DNA from: Hexactinellida sp. DTS-2022
Lineage: Eukaryota; Porifera; Hexactinellida
Length of the DNA: 64,000 nt
Assembly (NCBI GenBank): GCA_028753945.1
Contig: JAPNXP010000002.1
Coordinates: forward strand, 7,936,001 to 8,000,000
Direction of reading: 5' to 3'
Each line of letters opens with the position of its first letter. The first letter of the stretch is position 1. The translations under genes were made by a program, and so were the position numbers. Below, piece by piece: positions 46,906 through 58,018 of this stretch. Under the pieces are notes generated by a model, which was not told the origin of the DNA, did not search any database, and worked only from the letters and a program-made list of their open reading frames with translations.

Positions 46906-47199
46906 TATACCTAGATGAAGACAAGACATACGCACGCACATACAAACACGAAAAACATAGTTGCTAACAGTTATAATAATTGAATGAATATAAATACTGC
47001 ATATATTGATTACTACGTTAAATAAATGAATATATATGTTGAGGAAATAGCATAAATAAATATAAGAATATCAATTTAGATAATAATAAATAGATAAGTG
47101 AAGAGGAAAGGAATTGAATGAAAATAAAAAGAAGTTTATGACTCTATGCTAGACGGAAAACAGGATTTCATAGTCAAATGAGGAGCTAATCTGGCTAAA

Positions 47200-47740
47200 C
47201 TTGTTCTTTCTGAATTATGTAATTAACGTACATCTTGAAAGGATGGACAACCGAACTTAAGGGGATAATCATAATAATCAACTTTAAAATTTCCCAAATT
47301 TGGAAAATGAAATGTTTTAGCAAAATCTTTTTGATTTAACCAGTTATTACAAATACTTTTTAATATGTGCAAAAAATCAAATGTCAGAAAGAGTATTCTA
47401 TTGCTGTCAAATGGGTGAGATACATTGGTCTCCAACTTTCCATTAGATGAAAATTATTTAAACAGATTCACATTTATAGGATAATTATCAGTAGAAATGA
47501 CTTGCACCTTTAGACCGAAATGCTCGATATCAATTACTTATGCAAGATTTAATGATTGGGAATATCTTTTCAGCAGAGATGGATGCACAGGGTAATAAAC
47601 GAGATATACAAGACCATTTTTATGTAGACTAGAGACCATGATCGCGAATACAGTTCTCGTTGGATCGTCAGGAGTTAAGTTTGGACCATTTAGCCTGTTG
47701 TAACTAATAAGCTCAGGCACGTATAATTTCAAAAATATAA
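47200..47740 (-). pseudogene. P-element/THAP9-like transposase, central remnant
   Basis: Reading leftward, an FAIMVSSLHKNGL stretch is followed by EHFGLKVQVISTDNYPINVN, then SHPFDSNRILFLTFDFLHIL and CNNWLNQKD. This is the order of the RNase H-like core and DPxHxxK region of P-element/THAP9 enzymes. Stops lie near 47538, 47521 and 47450. It is complementary in coverage to the C-terminal remnant at 8565-9461. Confidence 0.72.
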
Positions 47741-47829
47741 AATAGCATGGACCATGGATTAGACGCAGTAAATATGGAACCTGTGATTTGATGGGATATA
47801 GGTGTTAAATGTATTATTAGCATATTAAT

Positions 47830-48753
47830 CAGGTCGTTGAAATCCCAAAATGTGTCATACCTAGAAAAAATTCATACAAAGCGTAATTTAGTATCGTTAG
47901 AAGCGGAATTTTTCGTAGAATAACATATACAAAATGCGGTATTATCCGCTTTGGGGAATTTTTTTTACACTTGTGGCAGTGTCGGCCGTTTCATAGTAAT
48001 CGCCGACATTTTCGTAACTAAATTTCTCAAATCAATTCTAATCAACTTATAATCATCATATTTGTACTTAGCGTAAAATTTCCAGCAATTAGATATATCA
48101 CATGACAACATTTGGAGGATTTTTTCCATAGCATCGCTGGAATGTATCAAAAATATGTATGTCAGGAATGTGCGAACATTCCATTCTCAAATTGTGGGCC
48201 TATCCAATTTAGTGACCCCTCGTTCAACTCCACTAGTAAAATTATTCACATATCAACCCTCTAAAATGGGATTTGACGAGATTTAGCTGAAAATCTTCAA
48301 TTTTAGGTTTATCTCGATTATTCTCGACAAATCCCATTTTAGAGGGTCGATATGTGGATATTATACGAGTGGAGTTGAACGAGGGGTCACTAGATTGGAT
48401 AGGCACACAATTTGAGAATGGAATGCTCGCACATTCCTGACATATTTTTGATACATTCCAGGGTTGCTATGGAAAAAATCCTCCAAATGTTGTCATGTGA
48501 TATATCTAATTGCTGGAAATTTTACGCTAAGTACAAATATGATGATTATAAGTTGACAAGAATTTTTTTGAGAAAGATAGTTACGAAAATGTCGGCGATT
48601 ACTATGAAATGGTCGACACTGCCACCCGTGTAAAAATTTCCCCAAACGAATTTTAGCGGATTTTGGATATGTTATTCTACGAAAAATTCCGCTTCTAATG
48701 ATACTAAATAGGCTTTGTATGAATTTTTCTAGGTTCAACCTTCCAACGACCAG
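47830..48753. mobile_element. Foldback palindrome, family 2
   Basis: Arms of about 430 bp meet near 48290 (AATCCCATTTTAGAGGGT and its inverse). Ends are AGGTCGTTG and CAACGACC. Both arms carry GTCGGCGATTACTATGAAA and CCAAATGTTGTCATGTGATA. Similar frames read from each arm are mirror artefacts. Confidence 0.9.
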
Positions 48754-48968
48754 ACTATTTGGGAAGTCGTGGTACTCAAGTATTCCCCCGTATGCAGCTA
48801 ACCTCTAGGTCATCTAGTTTTAGAGATACACGGTACCAAAATATGCATATATTTCTATGATGTCATAAAAAGGAACTCCGTGATATTGAGTTTGTCTAGA
48901 TATTGAGTTTGTTAAAATGTTTTATTTGGGTATGGGAAGAAGTATAATCACGCACTTCGCCATTTAAC

Positions 48969-49676
48969 AAGTATCCCCTGGAAATCTAAAGAGGTCTTCA
49001 GCTTGTTAGTCTGTCTCATAAAATCCCTTCCAATTATCTATTGTTTAAGACCTTAAGACAAAGTTTGACTCTGTAGCTTATATACTTCCCGAGATAGAGC
49101 AAGGTATGTGAATATGGAACTAAATGACAAATAATTGACCATAACATTAATTGAAATTTTCGTATAAACGTGGATAGATCTTGAAACTTGGGTTATTATG
49201 AATGCGATGTTAGTATCGATATAGTTAGTACTAAGTATATGCTTGGGGGCTATAGAAAGGAATAAATGATCTAATGTTTATTTTTCACACTACTTGGGTG
49301 ATCAGTCAGAATTTTCAGGATGATGAAACATTCCTGAGAAATTCTGACAGATCACCCACGTAGTGTGAAAAATAAACATTAGATCATTTATTCCTTTCTA
49401 TAGCCCCCAAGCATATACTTAGTACTAACTATATCGATACTAACATCGCATTCATAATAACCCAAGTTTCAAGATCTATCCACGTTTATACGAAAATTTC
49501 AATTAATGTTATGGTCAATTATTTGTCATTTAGTTCCATATCCACATACCTTGCTCTATCTCGGGAAGTATATAAGCTACAGAGTCAAACTTTGTCTTAA
49601 ACAATAGATAATTGGAAGGGATTCTATGAAACAGACTAACAAGCTGAAGACCTCTTTATATTTCCAGGGGATACTT
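48969..49676. mobile_element. Near-perfect foldback palindrome, family 1
   Basis: AAGTATCCCCTGGAAAT starts the left arm and its inverse ends at 49676. Arms of about 345 bp are almost identical, around a short loop near 49320-49332 (TCAGGATGATGAAACATTCC). The very low arm divergence implies recent origin or arm-to-arm correction. Confidence 0.95.
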
Positions 49677-49679
49677 AGC

Positions 49680-50563
49680 CTTAAGGTTCAGGTATACTCT
49701 ACAAAATCCCAAAATTTCGATAAACCCCATACTATGGTAAATCTCGTTTTTATTGCATTTTCGGATTGTGTGGATACCCATGTGGACTTTGACGAAATTT
49801 CAAAGAAAAATTCCAATTATTTCTCCAGTTTGACTCACTTCGAGTTTTGAAAGAAATATTGGGGTTCTGGTGTTGGTTGCCGGTTGCAGTATACCATGGA
49901 AACTTGATAATTTCGGGACATTGCCACATATAGGTTTTATCTTATATTTGGATAGAACAGCATATATCGCATCTTAATTTCAAATATTATGGAAGAATAT
50001 TGAAAACTCTCAATGATACAGACTTTTTAGTGTCCTCTACCTAAGCCACTGCCATAGGGGACACTTTTTTTCAAACCTCGCTATCTCCAAACACAATTAT
50101 TGCCATTGCGGAAGTCATATTATGACGCATATACCACCTAGAAACAAAATCTCAACGGTTTTGGACAGATCTCAATTAGTTCTATCATATGAGTGCAGCG
50201 ATTTCATTTGTAACTTTTATTTTTATTTTTATTTAATTTATTGATGATGAAAAAGGTGATGTCCACATTTATTGATGAAAAATTTGACTCATAAGTGATT
50301 AAAAGAATTCTTGCACTCATATGATAGTTTAGGAGTTTCTTAATGCAATGCAACAACAATCTACTCCTAATGATTAGCAGGAAAAACCTATCCGTTCCGC
50401 AAAATACGATTTTCTAGAAAAAAAAAATTTCACTGAGTTACCTAGATCGAATATTATTGCATTTTTGCCGGTTAGAAGATGAAGTAAAACCCCTGTAAAA
50501 AATTTAATTAATTCGGGTAAATAGTTTTGGTAGAAGTGCTCTAGAGTATACCTGAACCTTAAG
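49680..50563. mobile_element. CTTAAGGTTCAGG element
   Basis: CTTAAGGTTCAGGTATACTC and GAGTATACCTGAACCTTAAG are exact 20-bp inverted ends 884 bp apart. Similar ends occur at 51740-51934 and 63685-64000. No transposase was recognised. It abuts two foldback elements. Confidence 0.88.
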
Positions 50564-50729
50564 TTCTAACTGAGCACACTTGTTAACGTTATACAATGCA
50601 AACCAAGTCACTTATATAGTTCTCCTTTGGCACACTTTGAGGCTAGTAGCGGTATATTAGCTCAGGAAATTTTCAAACTTATCCGAGATCTGCTTATGCC
50701 ATGATGACTTTGCTGACACATGTCTGATT

Positions 50730-50928
50730 CAGGCACGTAGCTAGAGTATGTAATTCAGGGGGGCAAGTTTTATGTTGGGGGGGCAAGTGCAGGGAGTCGG
50801 GGGGGCAAGTGGGGGACGAATCACTCTATTTACTATAACGAACACTTCCTAATTCTCTTGGGAGGGGGGGCGAGAAGTACTTTTGGGGGGGCGGTCGCCC
50901 CCCCTCGCCCCCCATAGCTACGTGCCTG
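50730..50928. mobile_element. G-tract hAT MITE
   Basis: CAGGCACGTAGCTA and TAGCTACGTGCCTG ends are flanked by exact GTCTGATT (50722-50729, 50929-50936). The left half has at least four G-runs of five or more. Confidence 0.96.
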
Positions 50929-51266
50929 GTCTGATTCCCTCTTCCAAACATACATTTGTTTATTAATATCACTGTACAACAAATTTTTTATTTTAGAAAA
51001 ATACGTTGTATCAATTATGCGTTTTATGGAAACATTGTTATGCTAATCACAGATCTGATGGCCCTTTTGATCCATCACATCGCATTTTTTTGAAAATAAA
51101 CATTACAAATTGCTGAAATATAGCAAAAATATGGACATTTACACTAATATTTTTTTATATATTTACTCAAAAGTTATTAACAGAAAGCAAAAATTTACTA
51201 ATCTCATACTTGCCAACTGTCCCGCTTTTTGGCAGTGAGGTCTAATACTAATACAGTCGAAATCGG

Positions 51267-51355
51267 GGTTTTTTGCCACGATTTCTTTTGCCACGGGTTT
51301 TTTTGCCACGGGTTTTTTTGCCACGGGTTTTTTGCCATGCGTTTTTTTGCCTTTT
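51267..51355 (+). repeat. TTTTTTGCCACGGG tandem repeat
   Basis: Four to five units of 15-16 bp follow a TACAGTCGAAATCGGGG sequence that resembles a pogo-like end. The reverse-strand Lys/Pro/Val/Ala repeat frames are by-products. Confidence 0.85.
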
Positions 51356-51739
51356 CGGGTTATTTTGCCTGCTTGCATCTCCTTGTTTCTTCATAACCTC
51401 ATAGGACTGTATATTGTTAAATGCCAAAATTTTATGAATATACAAATTTTATGCAAAGTAATCTTGGCATAAACAGATCTCGGATAAGTTTGAAAATTTC
51501 CTGAACTAATATACCGCTACTAGCCTCAAAGTGTGCCAAAGGAGAACTATATAAGTGACTTGGTTGGCATTGTATAACGTTAACAAGTGTGCTCAGTATA
51601 GAATTACATGCCAAAATTCGAAAAAAATGACCCTTTTTGCAAACTCATCATGGGGTGACCCAATCTCCAAATGTTTTGAAAATTTAATGGGCCAATGTAC
51701 CACATGTAGGCTCCATTAATCTTGAAGGACTAATTGATA

Positions 51740-51934
51740 TTTGTTCTAGTTTCCATTTTATTAGCTAAATAAGTGTGCTCGGATTTCGCTGCTGATTTCG
51801 CTGCTAACTTCACACTCGTGAAATATTATTGAATTTTTGCAAATAGACGGAATATTCAAACCCGCATTAAAAATTTCTAGCAAATGGGGTAAATAGCTTT
51901 GGAGGAGTGCTCTAGAGTATACCTGAACCTTAAG
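51740..51934. mobile_element. End fragment of the CTTAAGGTTCAGG family
   Basis: It ends GAGTATACCTGAACCTTAAG, with the preceding GTAAATAGCTTTGGAGGAG as in 50520-50563. No left end was found. Confidence 0.75.
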
Positions 51935-52014
51935 CCACCAAAGGCAATATTTGGTGGCTTAAATAAGATTTTTGGTGGCTAACGCCACCAAACCACCTAA
52001 TTTGTCGAGCACTG
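51935..52014 (-). mobile_element. Fragment of the GCCACCA hAT MITE
   Basis: Inverted match to the left end of 14002-14301, including the TTTGTCGAGCACTG terminus. Confidence 0.85.
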
Positions 52015-52466
52015 TTTACCATACTATTATAATTGATGCCTGATTTCACATGAATTTCTTCCATATTTAGGTTAAATTATGTAATTTGAAGGATTTTATA
52101 AAGTTTAATTAGCTGAGAATGTTTAGGAACTCTTAGTCACTATTAGTTACGCAACTAGTAGCATTTTCACAGCATACCATAAAATGGAACTAACTGACTG
52201 AGATCACAAGTCAAATACTTCGTTTATAGTTATATTTAACATAATTTAATGAAATACCACCCAAGTAGTTTTCAACTATCTCCAGCTATAAATAAATTTT
52301 GAGCGTGAGATGCTCATAATGATTTGGCCTGTTTATCCATTTTATTATTTGTTTACTCTTTTCTTCTCCAAATAATTTCCTTATGATTTACTTCTCTAAA
52401 TTATATTTTATGACTCAAACTCAATTGATTTCTACATCCTCACGTGAGAGAGTGGTTTGGTAAATC
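52015..52466. other. No supported feature
   Basis: AT-rich; no motif found. Confidence 0.35.
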
Positions 52467-53085
52467 ATGGGCAAGCATATAATTCGAGCAATTTCACGAC
52501 TTCTGTCAATTCCGACTTCCAGTGTTTCCTACATACCAAGAAAGTGGCTTACACATGGTAGTACACGGAATTTGCAAAGAACTGGCCGTCCTTGAGTAAT
52601 AACCGATAGAGGTTTGATACATTTAAAGAACATTGTCAAAGCTAATGGAAGGGTACACTCCAGTGGATTACGAACAATTTCAATCTTACGAGCGATGTTC
52701 CGCTATCAACAAAATAATTAGCCGGGGACTCCACACATTAGGGTTCAGAGCACGTATTGCCTGGTTGGCTTATTATCATAAACATAAAACATGGAAATTA
52801 CAGCTATGGCGAAATGTATATTTTCCGATGAGTCTAAATTGAATCTTATGACCAATGACGGCAAAGTGAAAGTATGGAGACAAAATCCGAAATATTTTGC
52901 AACAATGTACGAAAAAAACCATTCAGGAGAGGGGGAGGGAACGTTATGTTTTGGGGTTGCATATCCAATAATTATGTAGGCCCTCTAATTGAGGTTAAAT
53001 ACGAGTATTTTGCGTATAGGTTTTTTTTGCCTATTTTTCCATGCATTGAGGGCGGCAAAAAAACACAGTTTCGACTGTATATATA
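52467..53085 (+). pseudogene. Tc1-like transposase remnant
   Basis: From the ATG at 52467 the first helix-turn-helix is visible (SRLLSIPTSSVSYIPRKW) with the RTGRP hook. A second helix region (FRYQQNN) follows after a stop. The first catalytic aspartate region reads SDESK, then KVKVWRQNPK, and the next motif appears as a shifted VMFWGCIS. The gene stops near 53010, where a small TA-type insertion with an AAACTGT end (53010-53085) begins. The remaining catalytic D and E are not seen. Confidence 0.8.
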
Positions 53086-53517
53086 ATTATGAAGGCTCCG
53101 GGTCCGAAAAAGTATTTATTTTCATCGAACATTTCATTGTTAGCACATTATCTCGATTAATTTATCCTGAATTCTGCGGGGAAAAAGGTTGCTTGAAGCA
53201 AAATATCATTTATTGTGTTTAAAAGATTTTGAGTCTTAATTAAGGTTAAATTTGGGCAGATTCAGTCAAAAAACACATAAATTTCGTTTTGAAGTTAGGT
53301 CTTTGATTATCACATACATATATGATGGAAGACATTATAGCTAGTTCCAAACTGAAAACGAAATCCAATTATCTTCTATAAATTCGATTTATGGGGCGTG
53401 CAGTATTATGGTAAAACAAAGTCCCATAGGGGGATTTCTTCAGACTCAACCTGATAAGTGTGTGGTTTGCAAGATCATTATTAGCTAAAGACATATCCTG
53501 TGCGATATATCACATAG
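53086..53517. other. Unassigned left flank of the hAT pair
   Basis: It may include the lost 3' part of the Tc1 gene. No motif was identified. Confidence 0.3.
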
Positions 53518-54944
53518 ATTAACGTTAGTGAACGACCGAAATTAATTTCAGCCGAAACTTTCGGCCGAAATTTCGGTTTCGGTTTCGGCCGAATTTCGGT
53601 ATCGGTGGCTTCACCGAAATCATGCTAAATTGATGATATTATAATGCTTTTGATTAAGCAAAGAATACTTATCAAGTGTGCTAAATAAACATTCAACAGA
53701 CACAATCTACATCGTCTTTTAATTGGTAAACCATAGATGTGCAATGCCATTGTCCAAATAGTCTCTCAATTGGTAAACCATAGTACAAATATGAGTCTTT
53801 GAATCGTATTATCGTATTCATAAATTATCCGCCGTGTGCTCGATTCTTAATTAGCAATATGTCCAGTAATCGTTCTCCACTTTGGCAATTCTTTTCAATC
53901 AGTGCAGTTGATAAAAAATTTGTTGTTTGCAAATTTTGTAGTGTAAACATTTCTCGAGGCTCTGAGGATCCAAAAAAGCAAACTACTTCTGGTATGAAAA
54001 CCCATATGTTATCTAACATCCAGTTGAATTTAAGGAGCCAATCTATTTGACTCAAGCAACTTCGGCTCAAAGTGAACTAAATATAAAAAATATCGAGGAA
54101 TGAGGATTCAATTTTCAATATACGGTCTAAAAGGCAGAGAATTGATCTATTTGAGACAACTCTTCCTGATTGGGTAGAGAGTAAAACAGTTTGGGATTTC
54201 AACAGCGAAAAGGCTCAAAGACTACATAAGTCGGTATTTGAAATGATTGTTTTGGATCTTATGCCGTGGTCAACAGTTAATAAACCTGGTTTTCTACGGA
54301 ATCAAAAGCTATCCACTCCTAATTTTGAACTGGCATCCGAGAAGTACTACCGTGATATGCTCGGTCCAAGTTATTTTAAGTTAAAAACAGCACTAAAGAA
54401 TAAGTTAGAAGTTGACAATTCAATAGTTGTTTCTCTAGCATTGGATGCTTGGTCAGCCCATCATCATGGTTATTTAGGAATTATTATTCATTATATCAGT
54501 GACTGGCATCGTAAAAGTTTTCATATTTCCTGTGTTCCATTCGATGAACGCCACACTGCACAAAACATTTATAAAAAAATAGAAGATGTTATTTTAGAAT
54601 GGGATATAATTAACGAAGTTCAACTATGCCTTCGCGATAATGCTCGAAATGTAACAGCAGCGTTCAATGAGCCTAATTGTTTGCTAAAATCTTCTCCTTG
54701 TCTCAATCATTCCCTCCAGTTAGTGATCAAACGTGAATTATTCTCAATGACAAGTGTAGAATCATTAATTAAAAAGTGTAGAAAGCTATGTACACATGCA
54801 AATCACTCCAATATATTATATTCCGAATTCTACAAACAGCAGGAAAAACAGATGGGAATATCTCGTCGATTATCTCTTATTCAAGATATACATACCAGAT
54901 GGAACAGTACATATTACATGCTCCAAAGATTTATCTATCTCAAG

Positions 54945-57900
54945 CAGAGCCGGATTAACCACTATGCCAAATAAGCCATGGCTTAGGGCCCCACAGTTCT
55001 GGGGGGCCCACCCAGTCGACGAAAAAATACTCATGTTTGATTGTTTGGCTCACTTTTGAGTAGTGGCGGCACGAGGGTGGGGCAAAGGTCCCACCTATGG
55101 GACATATTCTATGGGCCACAGGTGCTCCACCTGAGGCCCCACCTGTGGCGACGTGCTAGCGCCGCAACTGCTTTTGAGTGGCATTCACTGTTAGTCAGCC
55201 TTGCAGACTTGCAGTGTATATAATATTTAGTTTAGTGTTCCCAACTTGATTAGTTGATTAAATTCAAAATGAAAAGGGCATACAACAGTGGAAATATTAA
55301 AAGGAAAAGGAGGCTTTTACTCGATGAACAGATTAAACTGTTACCAAAAGTGGACATGTTTTTTACTTCCACGAAGTCTACTAGTAACAGTGAACAGATT
55401 GGATTCACAGAAGATGATAATGCCATAGCCACCCAAGAATATTTGGATTCTCTACCGTTGCCCCATTCGTCCGGCATCGAAGATGTTGGAGAGAAGGAAG
55501 AAGACTTAGCAAGCATAACACTCCGAGAGAACGATGTTGGTAGCTGGAATAAGCTCAGTGAAGAAGACATTTCATTTTGGATCAATGAAGGACCCAGTTA
55601 CTGTCAGAACTCGGATGGCCCATTTGATAAATCAAAGCGAGAGTTTAAAAACAGAACTCGACAGTGTTCGAAAAGTCTGTTCCATGGCATCAAGGCAAAT
55701 GGAGAAAAGTACGATCGAGAATGGCTTGTGTATTCTAAAAGCACTGGTCGTCTCTACTGCTTTGTCTGCAAGTTACTGTCGATCTCCAAATCTGCATTAT
55801 CGTTTGATGGCTTTGATGATTGGCGTAATCCAGTTGTGATTAAAACTCATGAAAACTCACTGGAACATAGGGATGCACTCTTAACTTATCTCAGTAGGCG
55901 ACGGGGAAAAACAATAGACCACCATCTTCAGAAGCAGATAAATGAGGAGCAAGAATACTGGAATCAAGTTCTTCAACGTGTCTTATCAGTTATTCGCACC
56001 TTAGCCGAACGTGGATTGGCATTTCGAGGAGGTGATGAACGATTTGGCTCTACACACAATGGGAATTTCCTCGGTATACTGGAGCTCATTGCTGAATTTG
56101 ACCCTTTCCTAGCCAGCCACATTAAGCAATATGGCAACTGTGGCAAAGGAAATACCTCATATCTGTCCAAAACGATATGTGAAGAACTGGTCAAACTGAT
56201 GTCTTCCAAAGTCAGAGCATCTATTCTGGAGGATATTCAACGAGCCGGATACTTTAGTATTTCTGTTGATTCTACACCCGACCTCTCACATGTTGATCAG
56301 TTAACTGTTATCATTCGGTATGTGTCTCCCGATGACAATGTCCCTGTGGAACGCTTCCTTACATTTCTGCAAATGGAGAATCACACTGGCGAATATCTGG
56401 CCAACAAAGTATATGGGTATTTGGTTGATGAGTGTGGACTTGATTTTAGTAAATGCAGAGGACAGTCGTACGATAATGCAGCAAATATGTCCGGAAAATA
56501 TAATGGCATGCAAAGCAAAATTAGGGAGATGAACAGATTTGCTCTATACATACCTTGTGCTGGACACTCACTGAATCTCATTGGTCGTGCTGCTGTAGAT
56601 TGTTGCCTGGATGCCGTCAATTTCTTCGGTGTTGTTCAACAACTCTACAATTTCTTCTCTGGATCTACCCATCGTTGGGCAGTACTGCAATCGTATTTGG
56701 AAGAAGATTCTACTGTGCTCAAAGGGCTATGTAAGACAAGATGGGAAGCCCACGCGAAAGCCACGTCAGCTGTATTAGATGGCTATGATTCCATTACTGG
56801 TGCTCTTCATCATATATATGAAGACATTAACGAGAAAGGTGACACAAGGCGAGAGGCTGGTAATCTTAGAGATAAGATGGAAGAGTTCGAATTTGCTCTG
56901 ATGTTAGAATTATGGAATCGCATTCTGAAGCAGTTTTACCATACAAGCAAGGCATTACAGGACCCAAAGCTGTCTCTGGACACATGCTCGAAACTGTTTG
57001 CATCACTCGACAATCTCCTTGTCAAAATCCGTGACAGTTTTGATGAAATTGAACTCAAGGCAAAGGAAAGATTACCAGATGTAGACTACAAGGTCGCTAC
57101 CAAACGGCGACGAACAAAAAAAGTTTTCTTTGATGATGGTGATACTCCATATGCCGATGATACTTTGCTTCCACGAGATAAATTCCGGGTCACATCATTT
57201 GTGCCAATAGTTGATGCACTACAAGTCAACCTCCAAAAGAGGGCTGAGGCTTACCATAAGGTGGCAGAGGCCTTCGACTTCCTTATTGACGTCAAAATCT
57301 CCGAACAATTGTTGCAAGAGCGAGTTGAAACATTAGTGCAGATGTACTCAGATGACGTGAACACTGATCTTGTACCAGAAGTGCAGCATTTCCACTCATA
57401 CATCAAGAAGAACACGACAATAGAGAAAATCAGCTACCAAGACATGTACCATATCATCAAAAAAGATAGAATCGCTATGGCCTTCCCAAATGTGGAAACG
57501 GTGTTGAAACTGTTTCTCAGTCTACCTGTGACAAACTGTTCAGGAGAAAGATCCTTCTCAAAACTGAAACACATCAAAAATGAAACACGCACAACGATGG
57601 GACAAGAAAGACTGTCATCGCTAAGTATTTTGTATATTAGTCAGATATCCTTCGAAAATTGAAATTTGAAGACTTAATAAAGGTATTTAGCTACCAAAAG
57701 GCCCGAGGTGTACTGCTGTGAAAATTTATTGTAAACTTGTTCTAAAGTTAAGAGTGAAATTCTATTGTAATCCTGTTCTGAAGTTATTAGGGAAATTATA
57801 TTGTAATCTTGCTCTAAAGTTATTATTGATGAAGAATAAAGTGGGCAATTGCCAATTAAATCTACGTTTCAGTTTATATTGGGCGAGGGCGGCCAGGGTG

Positions 57901-58018
57901 TGAGGTATCTGTGTGACGTTTTGAGATGATTGATAATTGATATTCTAAGTAGGTATTATAAAAAAGGGCCCCATCGTATATTTGGCTTAGGGCCTCATCA
58001 TGTGCTAATCCGGCCCTG
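54945..58018 (+). mobile_element. Inner, possibly active hAT transposon
   Basis: CAGAGCCGGATTAACCA and GCTAATCCGGCCCTG ends are flanked by exact ATCTCAAG (54937-54944, 58019-58026). It is 3,074 bp with one intact long gene and GGGCCCC-rich subterminal DNA. It is the youngest large insertion in the locus because it sits inside another hAT and keeps an open gene. Confidence 0.96.
55269..57662 (+). CDS. hAT transposase, TTF finger + DUF4371 + hATC, intact
   Basis: The first ATG of the long frame (55269, MKRAYNSG) gives 797 residues. A basic N-terminus precedes a TTF-type zinc finger with LYCFVCKLL and a later H..H (THENSLEH, about residues 164-200). A DUF4371/RNase H-like domain follows, with ISVDSTPDLSHVDQL and QSYDNAANMSG supplying the first two acidic residues. 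It is followed by PCAGHSLNLIG and KTRWEAHAKA. The C-terminus has the hAT dimerisation motif (NCSGERSFSKLKHIKN) and a normal stop. The length matches ZMYM1-like transposases of animals. It is expected to bind the TIRs and cut and paste the element in the nucleus. No break or missing motif was seen. Confidence 0.93.
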   Translation: MKRAYNSGNIKRKRRLLLDEQIKLLPKVDMFFTSTKSTSNSEQIGFTEDDNAIATQEYLDSLPLPHSSGIEDVGEKEEDLASITLRENDVGSWNKLSEEDISFWINEGPSYCQNSDGPFDKSKREFKNRTRQCSKSLFHGIKANGEKYDREWLVYSKSTGRLYCFVCKLLSISKSALSFDGFDDWRNPVVIKTHENSLEHRDALLTYLSRRRGKTIDHHLQKQINEEQEYWNQVLQRVLSVIRTLAERGLAFRGGDERFGSTHNGNFLGILELIAEFDPFLASHIKQYGNCGKGNTSYLSKTICEELVKLMSSKVRASILEDIQRAGYFSISVDSTPDLSHVDQLTVIIRYVSPDDNVPVERFLTFLQMENHTGEYLANKVYGYLVDECGLDFSKCRGQSYDNAANMSGKYNGMQSKIREMNRFALYIPCAGHSLNLIGRAAVDCCLDAVNFFGVVQQLYNFFSGSTHRWAVLQSYLEEDSTVLKGLCKTRWEAHAKATSAVLDGYDSITGALHHIYEDINEKGDTRREAGNLRDKMEEFEFALMLELWNRILKQFYHTSKALQDPKLSLDTCSKLFASLDNLLVKIRDSFDEIELKAKERLPDVDYKVATKRRRTKKVFFDDGDTPYADDTLLPRDKFRVTSFVPIVDALQVNLQKRAEAYHKVAEAFDFLIDVKISEQLLQERVETLVQMYSDDVNTDLVPEVQHFHSYIKKNTTIEKISYQDMYHIIKKDRIAMAFPNVETVLKLFLSLPVTNCSGERSFSKLKHIKNETRTTMGQERLSSLSILYISQISFEN

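Larger units (their letters stand above)
50564..51606. mobile_element. Foldback element, family 3, carrying insertions
   Basis: 50564-50715 and 51455-51606 are inverted arms (CTGAGCACACTTGTTAACG, CCGCTACTAGCCTCAAAGTG, CGGATAAGTTTGAAAATTTC). The interior holds a hAT MITE and a TTTTGCCACGGG array. Confidence 0.88.

Noticed and set aside
47965..48633. Two similar peptides from 47965-48150 (-) and 48412-48633 (+)
   Set aside because: Mirror frames from the arms of one palindrome, with no independent coding signal.
51163..51445. Lys/Pro/Val/Ala repeat proteins on the reverse strand
   Set aside because: Translation of a TTTTTTGCCACGGG tandem repeat.
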